64,000 nucleotides of DNA from Cichorium intybus (Eukaryota; Streptophyta; Magnoliopsida; Asterales; Asteraceae), in contig CM042011.1 in assembly GCA_023525715.1 (NCBI GenBank), positions 3,992,066-4,056,065 of the forward strand, given 5' to 3'. Below the pieces are notes generated by a model that searched no databases, was not told where the DNA came from, and saw only the letters and a program-made list of their open reading frames with translations. A program made the translations under genes and the position numbers. The stretch's first letter is position 1; each line of letters begins with the position of its first letter. Shown piece after piece: positions 53,601 to 63,750 of this stretch.

Positions 53601-53910
53601 TTGTCAAGCAATATGGCTTCAGGATTTGCTGGGAGAAATCATGAACAAGCTGCAAGAGAAGGTGGTTCTTAGGGTTGATAACAAGTCGGCTATCGAACTA
53701 ACGAAGAATCCAGTTTTTCACGGAAGAAGTAAACACATTCATACAAGGTTTCATTTCATTCGCAATTGTGTTGAGAAAGAACAAATAAAGGTTGAGTACA
53801 TTCCTGGTGAAGAACAAAAGGCGGACATCCTTACAAAACCGTTGGCTCGAACCAAGTTCAAGGAAATGCAAAGTTTGATCGGGATCGAAGTCGTCTCTAG
53901 AAGGACTTAG
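50698..53910 (+). CDS. copia pol: protease, integrase, reverse transcriptase, RNase H
   Basis: Open for 1070 codons. Order and key residues: aspartic protease DNGASNHMTG (Asp42); GAG-pre-integrase WHARLGH..CESC (about 170-215); integrase D,D35E at Asp237 (HGDLCGP), Asp300 (RSDRGGEF) and Glu336 (NGIVERRNRT); reverse transcriptase from about 590 (AINKYKARLVAKGY-like) with catalytic YVDD at 753-756; RNase H with Asp917 (YSDSSHN), Glu958 (SSCEAEF) and Asp994 (RVDNKSA). No internal stop. It lacks its own gag fusion because of the upstream lesions; it may still act in trans if expressed. Copia-family activity is known to be reverse transcription in virus-like particles followed by integration. Confidence 0.93.
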   Translation: MNFAEQDDANETVFLHETVFLNEEKVIPSRYNSQENDVWYLDNGASNHMTGNRSFFSELDEGITGKVKFGDNSSVAIKGKGSIIFQGKSGQQRLITEIYFIPDLKNNIFSLGQATEAGCDIRMKDNYLTMHDADNCLLMKVQRTSNRLYKIQLPIGVPTCLHSRLSEDTWRWHARLGHINFESMKKMSKNGLVKGLPHFNSENQLCESCLVGKQTRKSFLLMTTYKATRPLELVHGDLCGPITPSTKGQNRYIFTLIDDFSRYMWIFLLKEKSEAFLHFKKFKALAENELGKSLKVFRSDRGGEFTSLEFNSFCDINGIKRHLTAPYTPQQNGIVERRNRTLMDMTRSIMKTMHVPNYLWGEAVTHSTNLINRVYTRVLGDTTPYEKLYKRKPNLENVRIFGCQAYAKVEPVNLKKLDARSRPLVHLGSEPGTKAYRLFNPTTQKIIVSRDVIFNETKGWNWVNEATPDNEEPGTFIVPWDLPENMANNNQENDVNNEPIESDHEIEDGVQVQDIEQPNPVINTQHRRYTRQRNLPIRLRDYVLYVDDIEELLLATNDEPVTVEEAKKESQWVKAMNAEINSINKNNTWTLVNKPMGVKAIGLKWVFKLKKNADGTINKYKARLVAKGYVQQPGIDFQEVFAPVARIETIRFLIALAATNGWELHHLDVKTAFLHGELKETVYVFQPEGYIRKGEEHKVYRLLKALYGLRQAPRAWNTKLDGILKGMKFHKCMKEPSVYRKNEESNLLILAIYVDDLFVTGTNLNMIKRFKFDMSKNFEMSDLGRLTYYLGIEVKQDESGITINQEAYARRILKEAGLHDCNPTHIPMDPGTKLSKAEDEPEIDPTQYRKVVGCLRYLLQTRPDMAYAVGVISRYMQNPRESHGNTIKHILRYLRGTTGYGIKYERMGQKRLIGYSDSSHNVDPDDGRSTTGHIFYYGSSPITWCSQKQDTVALSSCEAEFMAATAAACQAIWLQDLLGEIMNKLQEKVVLRVDNKSAIELTKNPVFHGRSKHIHTRFHFIRNCVEKEQIKVEYIPGEEQKADILTKPLARTKFKEMQSLIGIEVVSRRT

Positions 53911-53925
53911 AGATTCGGGGGTGAT

Positions 53926-54175
53926 TGTTGGAATCCTAAGTGTCAAGTGGATACTTTTGATCCACCAACCAATTGTCAAGTGGACAATTGATATCTAGAT
54001 ATTATAGCAAGCAAGTTGGTTTCTATGATATATATATATGCAGTGTACTATCAAAGAAAAATACACCAACACATAGCAATATACACACATATATGTATTT
54101 GGTTTTTGAGTGATATTTCCAATTAATCAAAGAGTTATTTTGATATATTTGTGTTTTATACAATTGTGATCTTGA
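53926..54175 (+). repeat. 3' LTR of the copia element
   Basis: 250 bp, preceded by the purine tract 'gattcgggggtgat', followed by target duplication AATTG (54176-54180). Confidence 0.92.
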
Positions 54176-56005
54176 AATTGAAATAAATTGGCTAGCATTT
54201 TAGATTATTGTTGTTTTTAGTATCGTCATTGAGAAATTCATTATTTTGCAAGATTACAAGTTCGTGCTTCAAGATGTTTGGTTGCGGGTCTGATATCGCT
54301 TCTTCTTCTATTGGTTAGTTTTCTTTCCCCAAACCCTAGCGATGTTTGTTAGAAGGCGATTTTGTGTTAGATTAATTATTAGTGTTTTAACAAGTCCTAA
54401 TGTATGAAGATTATATATTGTTCAAAATTTTGAAATATTAGAAGTAATCACTTGATTTAGAATATGCATTAGGGTCCTCGTTCAAAAACTTTTAATTAAG
54501 GCCTATGGATGGTCTTAGCCACTTCTTTTGGAAGGCGACAACAATTAGAAAATTGAATATTCATCCTTTCTTGATATTGGGTCTTTTAAGCGTTTAATTC
54601 CCGATTCTTTTTATATGAATTCTTTTTGTGTGGGACTGCACATTGATTTAATTGTGTCAAAATTAGAAAATTAAATACTCATATTCTTCATGATAATGGG
54701 TCTTTAAAGTGTCTAATTCCTGCTTAAATTGATTTATTTGTCTGGGATTTGAATCTTGAATCAGTAAGGATTTAATCCAGGGGAAATTCCCAAAATATAA
54801 AATTTATATTTGGTTTTAAGCAACTGTTGTGCTCTGGTAAATTGGAGTTAGAATCATTGACTCTATATTGAATGTTTTCACTAAGAACAAAAGATGACAA
54901 CCGATAAACTGGCTTTTGAGAGTATTTTTGCTAACATTTCTGGCATCGATTAAGGTTTTTAGTGCAAGGTTATTAATATATCAGAATCTAAAATATACGG
55001 TGTATATTCATATGGTTTTTTGTATTTTTGTACTTTAAAAAAAGATTATTTAGCTAGCTGTTTTATTTTTGTTATTGGAGATGACCATTTGACTTAGAAA
55101 AACGGCACAACAGCTGATGAGGTGGTGAGCTAACTGGTTAAAGTTTTTTCTTTTTTTTTATACTTTTTTAATTTTTATGGTTCATGATTTGATCTGCTTC
55201 ACAATTTCTACACTCTTTATTATTACATGTTTGTTCATGGTTTGAGGTTTTCCAAAAGATTATGAAATCTCTGAGAGTGCTGTTGTTTTGAGAAAACATA
55301 CACAACAATGAGATTCTTGACAGATGTTAATAAATTAGTTCTATACACCAATTTGGTCAACTTCACTTCTATAGGCATAATTTTTTTGTTGGATGTTCCA
55401 TGTGAAATTCAGATATTGTCGTTATTCTCTCGTCTTAATTGAGCATTGTTTTGGTTTTAATGAGCTTTTACAATTTTGAAGTTTCGTTTTTTTGTAAATA
55501 AAATTCTTTAAATAATAATTGAATAATGCATAGATTAGGGTTGAAACTATATATAGTATTTAAATTTATTTATGAAATATTCATACAAAACTTCATTCCA
55601 TTTTTAAAGGCCGACCACCAAAAATATTAAGAACCATGGAATATGAAGAACCTATTAATGGTTTATAATCATGTTAACTCATAAAAGTTGTCTCTATAAT
55701 GGTCAATTTAATCTTGGGTACTTGAATTAGTGGATTATATTAAACCAACAATAAGTTACTGCTTATATAGTCTTTGTAGTTACTTACATCGACGCTGTAT
55801 ATAGTCTTTGTAGTTACTTACATCAAAGCTGTCTGTGCAATTGGATTTGCAATTTTGTTATTCAAACACTATCTTTAAGCAATATAGAAGGAGATACCTA
55901 ATTACCTTCTGCAGGCCGTGCTTAACACGGCCCTTATACGTATCTTCTAATTACCTTCTGTGGGCTGTGCTGGGTCGTGCTTAGCACGGCCCTTATACGT
56001 ACCTA

Positions 56006-56006
<1 letters not shown>

Positions 56007-56071
<65 letters not shown>
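56007..56071. repeat. (AT)n microsatellite A20
   Basis: About 65 bp of AT repeat joining the Helitron 3' end to segmental duplication copy 2. Confidence 0.95.
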
Positions 56072-56073
<2 letters not shown>

Positions 56074-58335
56074 TATATCTATGTATCTATATCTATAGTA
56101 TCTAATTAAACAAACATTAACATGACACATGGCTGTTTTTACGCTTCTCTTTGCCATGTGTCTTTCTATGAGAAACCCTATAATTTGTTTTTCCGCCTAA
56201 AATAATTTTATCAGACCTCTTACGCCGTATTTCTATTGAATCAGATTAATTAGTTCAATTAATTCCCACAAAATCAGGAAGCTTGAATGCGGAAGGGCGA
56301 GATCGGAGGAGATTAGGTGAATTTGAAATCACGAGTTGGGGGCTGAAATGACTCAAATGGTGGCTGCCCTAGGGTTCCCCGCCCTTATATGTGGCCCAAA
56401 CATGAAAATCTAGGGTTTTGGCCCAATCAGCGCAGATAACGGCGTTATCTCTTAAGATAGTGTCGCTATCTCTTCATTGTGCAACCTCATAATCAGCACC
56501 TGGATAGAGCCGCTATCTTCCAAAGATAGGGGTGCTATCGAAGATAGAGCCGCTGTCTTTCAAATATAGGGGCACTATCTCTTCGTTTTCCAAAATCTTC
56601 ATTCTTTTACTTAAATCTTGGGCATTTCGGGCATAGGTTCTTACATGATCCTTACTTTTTTTTTTTTTTGTACTCAAGCTCTTTAAAAATATTATTTTAT
56701 AGTAAATTTTTTGTTTTATTGGTTGAGACTTGGGATCAGGGGTGTATCTAAGTTATACCAAGATGGGGGAGGTCACAAAATTTTATTTTTGATTCTTGCC
56801 ATAGAGAATTCTTTGTAACAGAAAAATATTAGTTTTTCTCAAGTTACCAAAGAACTCCGCTTGAAATGGAGGATAGAGGAAGACGGTGAATAAAATGAGG
56901 AAATCTTTCTTTTGATAATATCATGGCTTTCCAATTTTTTTATGTGAACTATGTGGATACATTGAATATTTATTTTAAATATTTAAATATTCACTCTTTG
57001 ATTGTTACCTTTTAAGTAAATTGGTTCTTCATTGTCAATAGGTACTTATGAGGAATTTGGGTCTTCATTACCAGTAGGTGGAAAATGTTTATTATTTTTC
57101 ACGAAATTGAGAAATAACAACTACTATGTCTTTTTGATCTTTATTAGAAAATAAATTTATTCTAAGTACTTATAATAAACAAATATGGAAAAGTACATTA
57201 CTAATTGTAGCTTTCCAATGATAAGTTCCTTGGTTTACACAATACCACTCACTAATGAATTTACAGTATGTAACAACTTTATAAGGCAATTTACAGTTTC
57301 GTGAATTATCGACTTCTTTGTCACATTTTTCAAAGAGTGGATTTAGTTTAGCTCTTAAGGTTCCAGTACATTTATATCTTTTTTATAGGTTCACGAAGCT
57401 GGAATATGGGGTCTGGAAAGGCATTCTCACAACATTCCTTGAATGTTTTTATTATTATATAAGTTTTTTTTAATTGTCAATCATGTAACACACGAGTTTG
57501 TAACCTAGTAAATAATATATTCAATAGTTGGCTAATTCTATAAAGTAAATAAGGAAACTCAATACATTACAAAATTACAGAAATTTGATGATGAACAAAA
57601 TTAATGGCGACTTCTGTTAGAATCTAGTTCTTTCTCACTAAATAGCAACAATGATCAAATCAAACACAATAAATTAAAATGTAATATAACAGATAACTCA
57701 TACTAAGAATATAAATAACCAAAAGGGACTGACTTGGAAAGAAAAAAGAAAAGGGAAAAATGGAGTGTGCTAAAAAATACAGTTAGGATTTAGTATAAAC
57801 CTCAATGAAGAGGCTTACGATTGTTACGTCTTCCCTGGGTTTTGGAAAGAATTATCTGCACTGCTTCAGAATTGGACCACTAATATGACATAAGTAATTG
57901 TATATAAAGTATAGACTACAATAAGAAAGCTAACCAGCACCATCTCAACTATTGGCATCTCCTGGTTTCCACCAAATGGAGCTTCTATGTAAGTAATAAT
58001 TTTAGAATTACTTACCAAAAAATAGTTTTATTTCAAGATTCCAAACTTTGATACTTCTGATAGCAAATACTCTCCAATAATTATACAAAAACTCACAAAA
58101 TTAGCAATTGGTGTCTTATGGATAGCTTGAGGAAAATGCAATAAGCGATCTTCAGATGATAACTATGAAGGTCTGAAGATTTTTCACAATGGATGGACCA
58201 CTGTCCATAAATATAGAAGTAAATTCCTTTAATATACATCAATTTGTGGATAAAAATGACAAAATATGGTAATTCCCTAGGCTATCCATAAGATGGTAAT
58301 TGCCAAACTTGAAACACTCTTAGGATATTTTGATG

Positions 58336-59329
58336 TTGGCTAGCTAATAAAGTTCGATCCATCCCACCTTGATAAATGGATAATCCACCACATTCTTCCA
58401 AACTAAGCCAACTTTCTTCATAATATCCAGACAACTAATACATACATGCCATTAATAAAATACATACATGCCATCAATATGTTCTTTGATTGTTTTACCA
58501 AAACCACAAAAACATGATCATATATTTAATTTTCTTTATTTTTAATACTTCTTTTTTATCAAAACAAAGTTACAAATATATAAAATTTGATAATAATCCT
58601 TCATTTATTACCAAACATCAATATTGATGTGTTTTAAAGAAAACCAAATTTTACGTTATCGTATTCACAGTTTAATAACTAGAAATGTTTATTAAATTAT
58701 GAATATTGTAAAACATGTTAGAAAATAAGAAAAGTTATTAAGTTTGATACATTTTAAGATATTAAATATGTCTAAAAAAGCAAAAAAAAAACCTCAAAAA
58801 CATGATTCTTAATGTTTGAATGTCGGTTCTCACAGTTATTAACCTTTGATATGATAACCATAACAAAACCAAATGCATTTGGTTAATAAAATTTGGAAAC
58901 CCCACAACTTTTTTTAGTAATGGTTAGGTTATATGATGCCCACCCCTACTAACAACCGTGAATTTGAGGTACAAACAGTAGGGTCAATACACATTTGCAT
59001 GGTGTTTCAAGTTCTCAAGTTGGAGGCGAGACCCAGTTTAATTCTAAAGCTCAAGATAGGCTACGAAGGCAAATAAATCCACCTATTCGGTATGGTTTCG
59101 AGGACATGTTGGCTTACGCACTACAAGTAGCGGATGAGATGAAATATTGTAAACCGGCTACTTATCTGGGTTTTCAAAAGTTTATTATACATTAATGACT
59201 TCATTTTTTTGCCAAATTATAAGCAAAATGCACACACATACAAGCATCTACACCATCGAAATCGTTACTCATTTCAGGTTTAACATTCTAATGTCAATAA
59301 GCGCAATTGAATTTTGAATACACCAACTA
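58336..59329. mobile_element. About 1 kb inserted in duplication copy 2
   Basis: Copy 1 reads through at 2355 ('ttttgatgta taacgtacgc'), so this block is an insertion in copy 2 or a deletion in copy 1. It begins TTGGCTAGCTAA and ends AATACACCAACT, faintly TGTTGG..CCAAC. It contains a copia coding remnant. Class not assigned. Confidence 0.5.
58995..59165 (+). pseudogene. Remnant of a copia polyprotein linker
   Basis: The frame reads RLRRQINPPIRYGFEDMLAY then ALQVADEMKYCKPATY. This is the pattern of the segment between integrase and reverse transcriptase in many plant copia proteins (..R.INPP.RYG..D...YAL......EP.TY.EA). Only this short piece remains. It differs from the intact element at 49343. 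Confidence 0.55.
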
Positions 59330-59862
59330 ACGTACGCACACATACACATACACATATATGAATACACATACACACGAATATATCCACACATAATCATATA
59401 AACATACATATACATACAAAGGGTATGCAAATGTATACCCATAAAACTTTCACTAGATATGTTAGAATTTAAAATTTAAAAATGTAGCGTATTAAACACT
59501 AATAATGCATACTCTAATGAAATACTTTGCATACAATAAAAAAGTATTTTGTATACAGTGGCTGATCATTTTACTATCAAAATAGAGAAGGAATAATCAC
59601 AAAATTAAATCTTTATACGAAAATATAAGATAAACCCTCGATAAATATTTAGGGAAATTCGGGACTCCAATAAACATATCAAATCTTTGAGATCATTGTA
59701 TTTATTTGCTTTATATATAGTAAGATACATGGTATAATTGTTTTACTATGCTCTAGTCACTCTCTTTGTCTTAGGTTGTGTTTGTATTTTTTTAAAGATA
59801 TTAACATCACTAGGAAAATCAAACTTCTCTAAAAAGTTTTTAGTGATCTCAACCTTTGTTTA

Positions 59863-61638
59863 GGACGTGTTTGGCATGCCATAGCTAGCATATAAACTAG
59901 GGTTTATTTCGGGCTTTTTAAGTTTGACACGTTTGGGAGACCACAAACTAACTTATAAGTTAGCTAGTTAGCCAGGGTTTTTATACACTACTCATAGTAA
60001 CGTATGAAGATGGCGTCTGAATTTGTTCCCATTTTACCCCTTAATAAGATATATGGATACGTTTTAGTCTTGCCGATCTACCATTCAGTCGATATTACTC
60101 CAAGAAAAAGGCCAATTTATGTCAATCGTTGAAGATCAGTTTCTACACAAGGAGTTGTTAATCAGGTTAGCATCGATTTCTCTATTTATATCAATCAATT
60201 TGTTTGTTTCCACACAAGGAATTGTTAATCAGGTTAGCATTAATTTACTCCAAGAAAAAGGCTGATTGCAATTGTTGATTATAATAGAACATATTTGCAT
60301 AGATTTGTATTTTTATATGAATCGCTTTGTCTGTTTGTATCAATCGTTGCCTTGAGGTCAATCGATTTATTTGTTTGAATCAATTTATGTCCTTGTTTGA
60401 ACTATCGATTTCTCTGCTAAACTACACCATAATAATCCTAGTTTGTAACCACGTGTAAGGCAGCAACTTTGATGGTTTTCCACATGAAGTAACTAAACAA
60501 TTAATATAATAAAGGGGAGTTAATTAGAAATAGTCTAATATGCAAACCAAACAATGCATAAAGGGGAGTTAATTTGCATGTTGTATGCTTTACGATCAGA
60601 AATAAGAAAAGAGATAGAGAAAGAATATTAAATCAGATGGAATTTTGGAGCATAAACACACACCTGGTGTGTTGTCGAACCAGGAAGAACAAATCAACAA
60701 ACACACCCATGAGCACTGTTTCTTTTTTTATCCCCATTCTCACTTTTGATCCCCATCAGTGTTGGTTTATTCTTCAAAATAGAATGAGGTTATAGAATCA
60801 AAAGAACATATTACTTACTTCTTAAATTTGCCATGTTTACTTTTATCTTTATATCCTTATTCATTATATTATTTCGATTCTTTCAATTGTTAGCTTCAAA
60901 TTGAACATTTCAAGAACCTGGAATATTCTACCATTGCAGGATTAATAGTACCTTCCTAAACAGAGTCTATAAAACAAAAAATGCTGACGGAGTATTTGGA
61001 GGTGGTGGTCAGAGATGGAGGTGGGAAGGGGGAGGAGCGGGGTTTGCGGGTGGTGGAGATGTAGGAGAGGACCGAGGCAATGGTGAAGAATAGGAGAGGC
61101 GTGGTAGAGGTGGATGTGAGGAGGGAGGAAGGGGTGCAGTGGTGGCGGAGGTGGAGGACTCCGAGAGGATGAAGGGTGTTGGTGATGGAGATAATAGGTC
61201 TCGAAGTGACGAAGGGAAAAAGAGGAAGAGCGGTAAACCCCCACCCGACCCAAAGCCAAAAAGTAGACCCAACCCAAAGCCAAACAAGGATTCAAAAGAT
61301 GGAACCGTACCCGGATTCGAGCACAGTTCCATATAGCATCACGCAAATTTAACTATAGATAGAATGATATGGGATGCAGGAAATTTATTTTAAAATCTGA
61401 AATCTTTTATTTAGTATTTACTTTAATTTAATTTAATGTATATGTTTTTTCTTATAATATTGGATTAATTTTGTGCATGTCTTTTTATGTCATTTTATGA
61501 TTTCCAGTTATTTTTATCAGTTAGTTTTTACCAAACGTCTTTTATTATCCGCTAGTTTTTCAGCTCAGCTACTTTTTCAGTTAGTCGCTAATTTTCTAGC
61601 TAACAGCTAGTTTTTCAGTTAGTCTGCCAAACATAGTC
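59863..61638. mobile_element. Non-autonomous PIF/Harbinger-type element
   Basis: The ends GGACGTGTTTGGCA and (reverse complement) GACTATGTTTGGCA are flanked by the 3-bp duplication TTA (59860-59862 and 61639-61641). The empty site is in duplication copy 1 near 2913 ('tttgtttaatg'). TTA target and the GTGTTTGG-type TIR fit PIF/Harbinger. Subterminal GCTAGTTTTTCAG repeats near the right end. A GC-rich stretch (60980-61330) is perhaps a captured leader exon. No transposase. Its 60332-60808 segment recurs at 62385-62861. Confidence 0.75.
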
Positions 61639-62255
61639 TTAATGTCACTGATTTTGTTTTATGAGCTAATTGTAATATAATAGTTTTATAATGTTAATGC
61701 TATCTATATTATTAAGGTTAGTTAGTTTGTTTTCATTTATATTTTAGGTAATCAATCTCGCAAGAAATGGGAAATTTTAAAAAAATGATAGATGAAGAGA
61801 ATAATTACTAAATATGTTTTTTCTCTTTTTATAATATTCTATATTTGATTAGTTTTTTTATTTAATATTAATAATTATATTTAGACACTAGCAAAACTTT
61901 TATTTGGATATGCTAGTATTTGCATACCCTAACGATTTTCTACATCTGCGACAGAACACACATACACATAGACAAACATATATACATATACATACACAAT
62001 AATGTGTACATAAATACATATAAATAAATTCAGGAATCTTGAAAAATAATATAGTGTAAAGTCTGTTGGAAGAATTTGTCGAGTTAGAACATGATTATTC
62101 GCACCATCTATTTTCTTTTATTAATATGTTCTACATTTCATTCTCCTAAGCTTTTTTCTTAAAGTCTTTTCATATTGGTTATGGTTAGATGTTATCGTGG
62201 CTCTTTTTCTGATTATAAATTCATCATTAATGCCCATCTCGTAGTAGTCCAATAT

Positions 62256-62384
62256 AACATCCCCCAATCGCACGTATCACAATATTCTCCGCTTTGGGCC
62301 ACCCATCGTGAAAACTTCCCAGGGGGTCACCCATCATGGGATTTCTCTCGCATCGGTTGGGGAGGGGAACGAAACATGCATATA
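62256..62384. mobile_element. Cassandra-derived fragment with an orientation switch
   Basis: 62256-62345 is a minus-oriented 3' part of a Cassandra LTR (5S-like segment read in reverse: GGGTCACCCATCATGGG). It is followed directly by the plus-oriented LTR start CATCGGTTGGGGAGGGGAAC. The plus-oriented part resumes at about 63612 (CTTTATAAGG). Confidence 0.7.
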
Positions 62385-62861
62385 TGTTTGTATCAATCGT
62401 TGCCTTGAGGTCAATCGATTTATTTGTTTGAATCAATTTATGTCCTTGTTTGAACTATCGATTTCTCTGCTAAACTACACCATAATAATCCTAGTTTGTA
62501 ACCACGTGTAAGGCAGCAACTTTGATGATTTTCCACATGAAGTAACTAAACAATTAATATAATAAAGGGGAGTTAATTAGAGATAGTCTAATATGCAAAC
62601 CAAACAATGCATAAAGGGTAGTTAATTTGCATGTTGTATGCTTTACGATCAGAAATAAGAAAAGAGATAGAGAAAGAATATTAAATCAGATGGAATTTTG
62701 GAGCATAAACACACACCTGGTGTGTTGTCGAACCAGGAAGAACAAATCAACAAACACACCCATGAGCACTGTTTCTTTTTTTATCCCCATTTTCACTTTT
62801 GATCCCCATCAGTGTTGGTTTATTCTTCAAAATAGAATGAGGTTATAGAATCAAAAGAACA
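62385..62861. repeat. Copy of a PIF element segment inside the Cassandra complex
   Basis: 477 bp matching 60332-60808 in the same orientation and at the same length, with only a few substitutions. Both borders are abrupt changes into Cassandra sequence. Confidence 0.9.
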
Positions 62862-63618
62862 GAGGTGCGCTAACCCTTCTCCTCCCTTATCAGGGATTCA
62901 ACGACCTCGTCGAACACCATCGATCAGTGCCCTGGCTTTGATACCATTTGTAACAGCCCAAGTCCACACGTACCAGATATTGTCCGCTTTGGGCCACCCA
63001 GCGTGAAACTTCCTAGGGGGTCACCCATCCTTGAATTTCTCCCACCCGGGCACGCTTAACTGCAGAATTCTTATGGGATCTGCTGCCCTCACGGCTTTAA
63101 AACGCGTCTGGTAGGGGAGGTATCCACATCCTTTATAAGGCATGTTTCGTTCCCCTCCCCAACCGATGTGGGATCTGGGTGCGCTAACCCTTCTCCTCCC
63201 TCATCAGGGATTCGACGTCCTCGTCGAACACCATCGATCAGTGCACTGGCTCTGATACCATTTGTAACAGCCCAAGTCCGCATGTACCAGATATTGTCCG
63301 CTTTGGGCCACCCAGCGTGAAACTTCCCAGGGGGTCACCCATCCTTGGATTTCTCCCACCCGGGCACGCTTAACTGCAGAGTTCTTATAGGATCTGTTGC
63401 CCTCACGGTTTTAAAACGCGTCTGGTAGGGGAGGTATCCACATCCTTTATAAGGCATGTTTCGTTCCCCTCCCCAACCGATGTGGGATCCGGGTGCGCTA
63501 ACCATTCTCCTCCCTCATCAGGGATTCGACGTCCTCGTCGAACACCATCGATCAGTGCCCTGGCTGTGATACCATTTGTAACAGCCCAAGTCCGCACGTA
63601 CCAGATATTGTCCGCTTT
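62862..63618 (-). mobile_element. Tandem Cassandra (5S rRNA-bearing TRIM) array, minus orientation
   Basis: Exact 314-bp period. LTR copies (read in reverse, starting TGTAACAGCCC) begin at 62949, 63263 and 63577 and are about 228 bp where complete. Between them are ~86-bp internal parts that end with the reverse complement of TGGTATCAGAGCC, the tRNA-Met primer site. Each LTR contains a 5S rRNA-like segment (minus strand: TTCTGCAGTTAAGCGTGCCC and GGATGGGTGACCCCC) including the Pol III internal control regions, the hallmark of Cassandra. There is no coding capacity, as usual for TRIMs. LTR-internal-LTR-internal-LTR structure implies unequal recombination. Confidence 0.88.
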
Positions 63619-63750
63619 ATAAGGGGTGTGGATACCTCCCTATCACAACGCGTTTTAAAGCCGTGAGGGCAGCAGATCCTATAAGAACTCTGCAGTTAAG
63701 TGTGCCCGGGTGGGAGAAATCCCATTATGGGTGTCCCCCTGGGAAGTTTT
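63612..63750 (+). repeat. Plus-oriented Cassandra LTR part with 5S-like segment
   Basis: The sequence continues the plus-oriented LTR that began near 62345: ATAAGGGGTGTGGATACC, then the 5S-like GAACTCTGCAGTTAAGTGTG and CCCCTGGGAAG. The whole minus-oriented array and the PIF piece are inserted in this LTR. 5S identity is partial; it is not a 5S rRNA gene. Confidence 0.75.

Larger units (their letters stand above)
49343..54175 (+). mobile_element. Near-complete, young Ty1/copia LTR retrotransposon
   Basis: 4833 bp with two LTRs of 252 and 250 bp that differ only in a dinucleotide repeat, a tRNA-Met primer-binding site, gag, zinc knuckle, protease, integrase, reverse transcriptase and RNase H in copia order, a polypurine tract GGGGGTGA before the 3' LTR, and a perfect 5-bp target duplication AATTG (49338-49342 and 54176-54180). 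The integrase C-terminal motif (PGTKAYRLFNP.., VSRDVIF) suggests the Ivana/Oryco lineage, tentatively. The gag region has an early stop and a frame change, so the copy as sequenced would not make the usual single polyprotein. Confidence 0.93.
56072..62253. repeat. Segmental duplication, copy 2
   Basis: Direct copy of about 32-3580, expanded by an unassigned insertion (58336-59329) and a PIF/Harbinger-type element (59863-61638). It lacks about 55 bp near 58264, present in copy 1 at 2236-2291, and about 50 bp near 62167. Its left edge touches (AT)n and a Helitron end; its right edge is cut by a Cassandra-derived repeat. Confidence 0.9.

Noticed and set aside
55095..55160. tRNA-related SINE ('ggtggtgagctaactggtta')
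   Set aside because: An A-box-like word followed by a T-run, but no B box, tail or target duplication was found.
60942..61346. Pro/His-rich 134-codon minus ORF and overlapping frames
   Set aside because: Open in several frames because of GA/CT-rich composition inside a PIF-type element. Could be captured leader sequence but is not supportable as a protein gene.
63620..63750. 5S rRNA gene
   Set aside because: Only the internal part resembles 5S. The ends are missing and it lies inside a Cassandra LTR.
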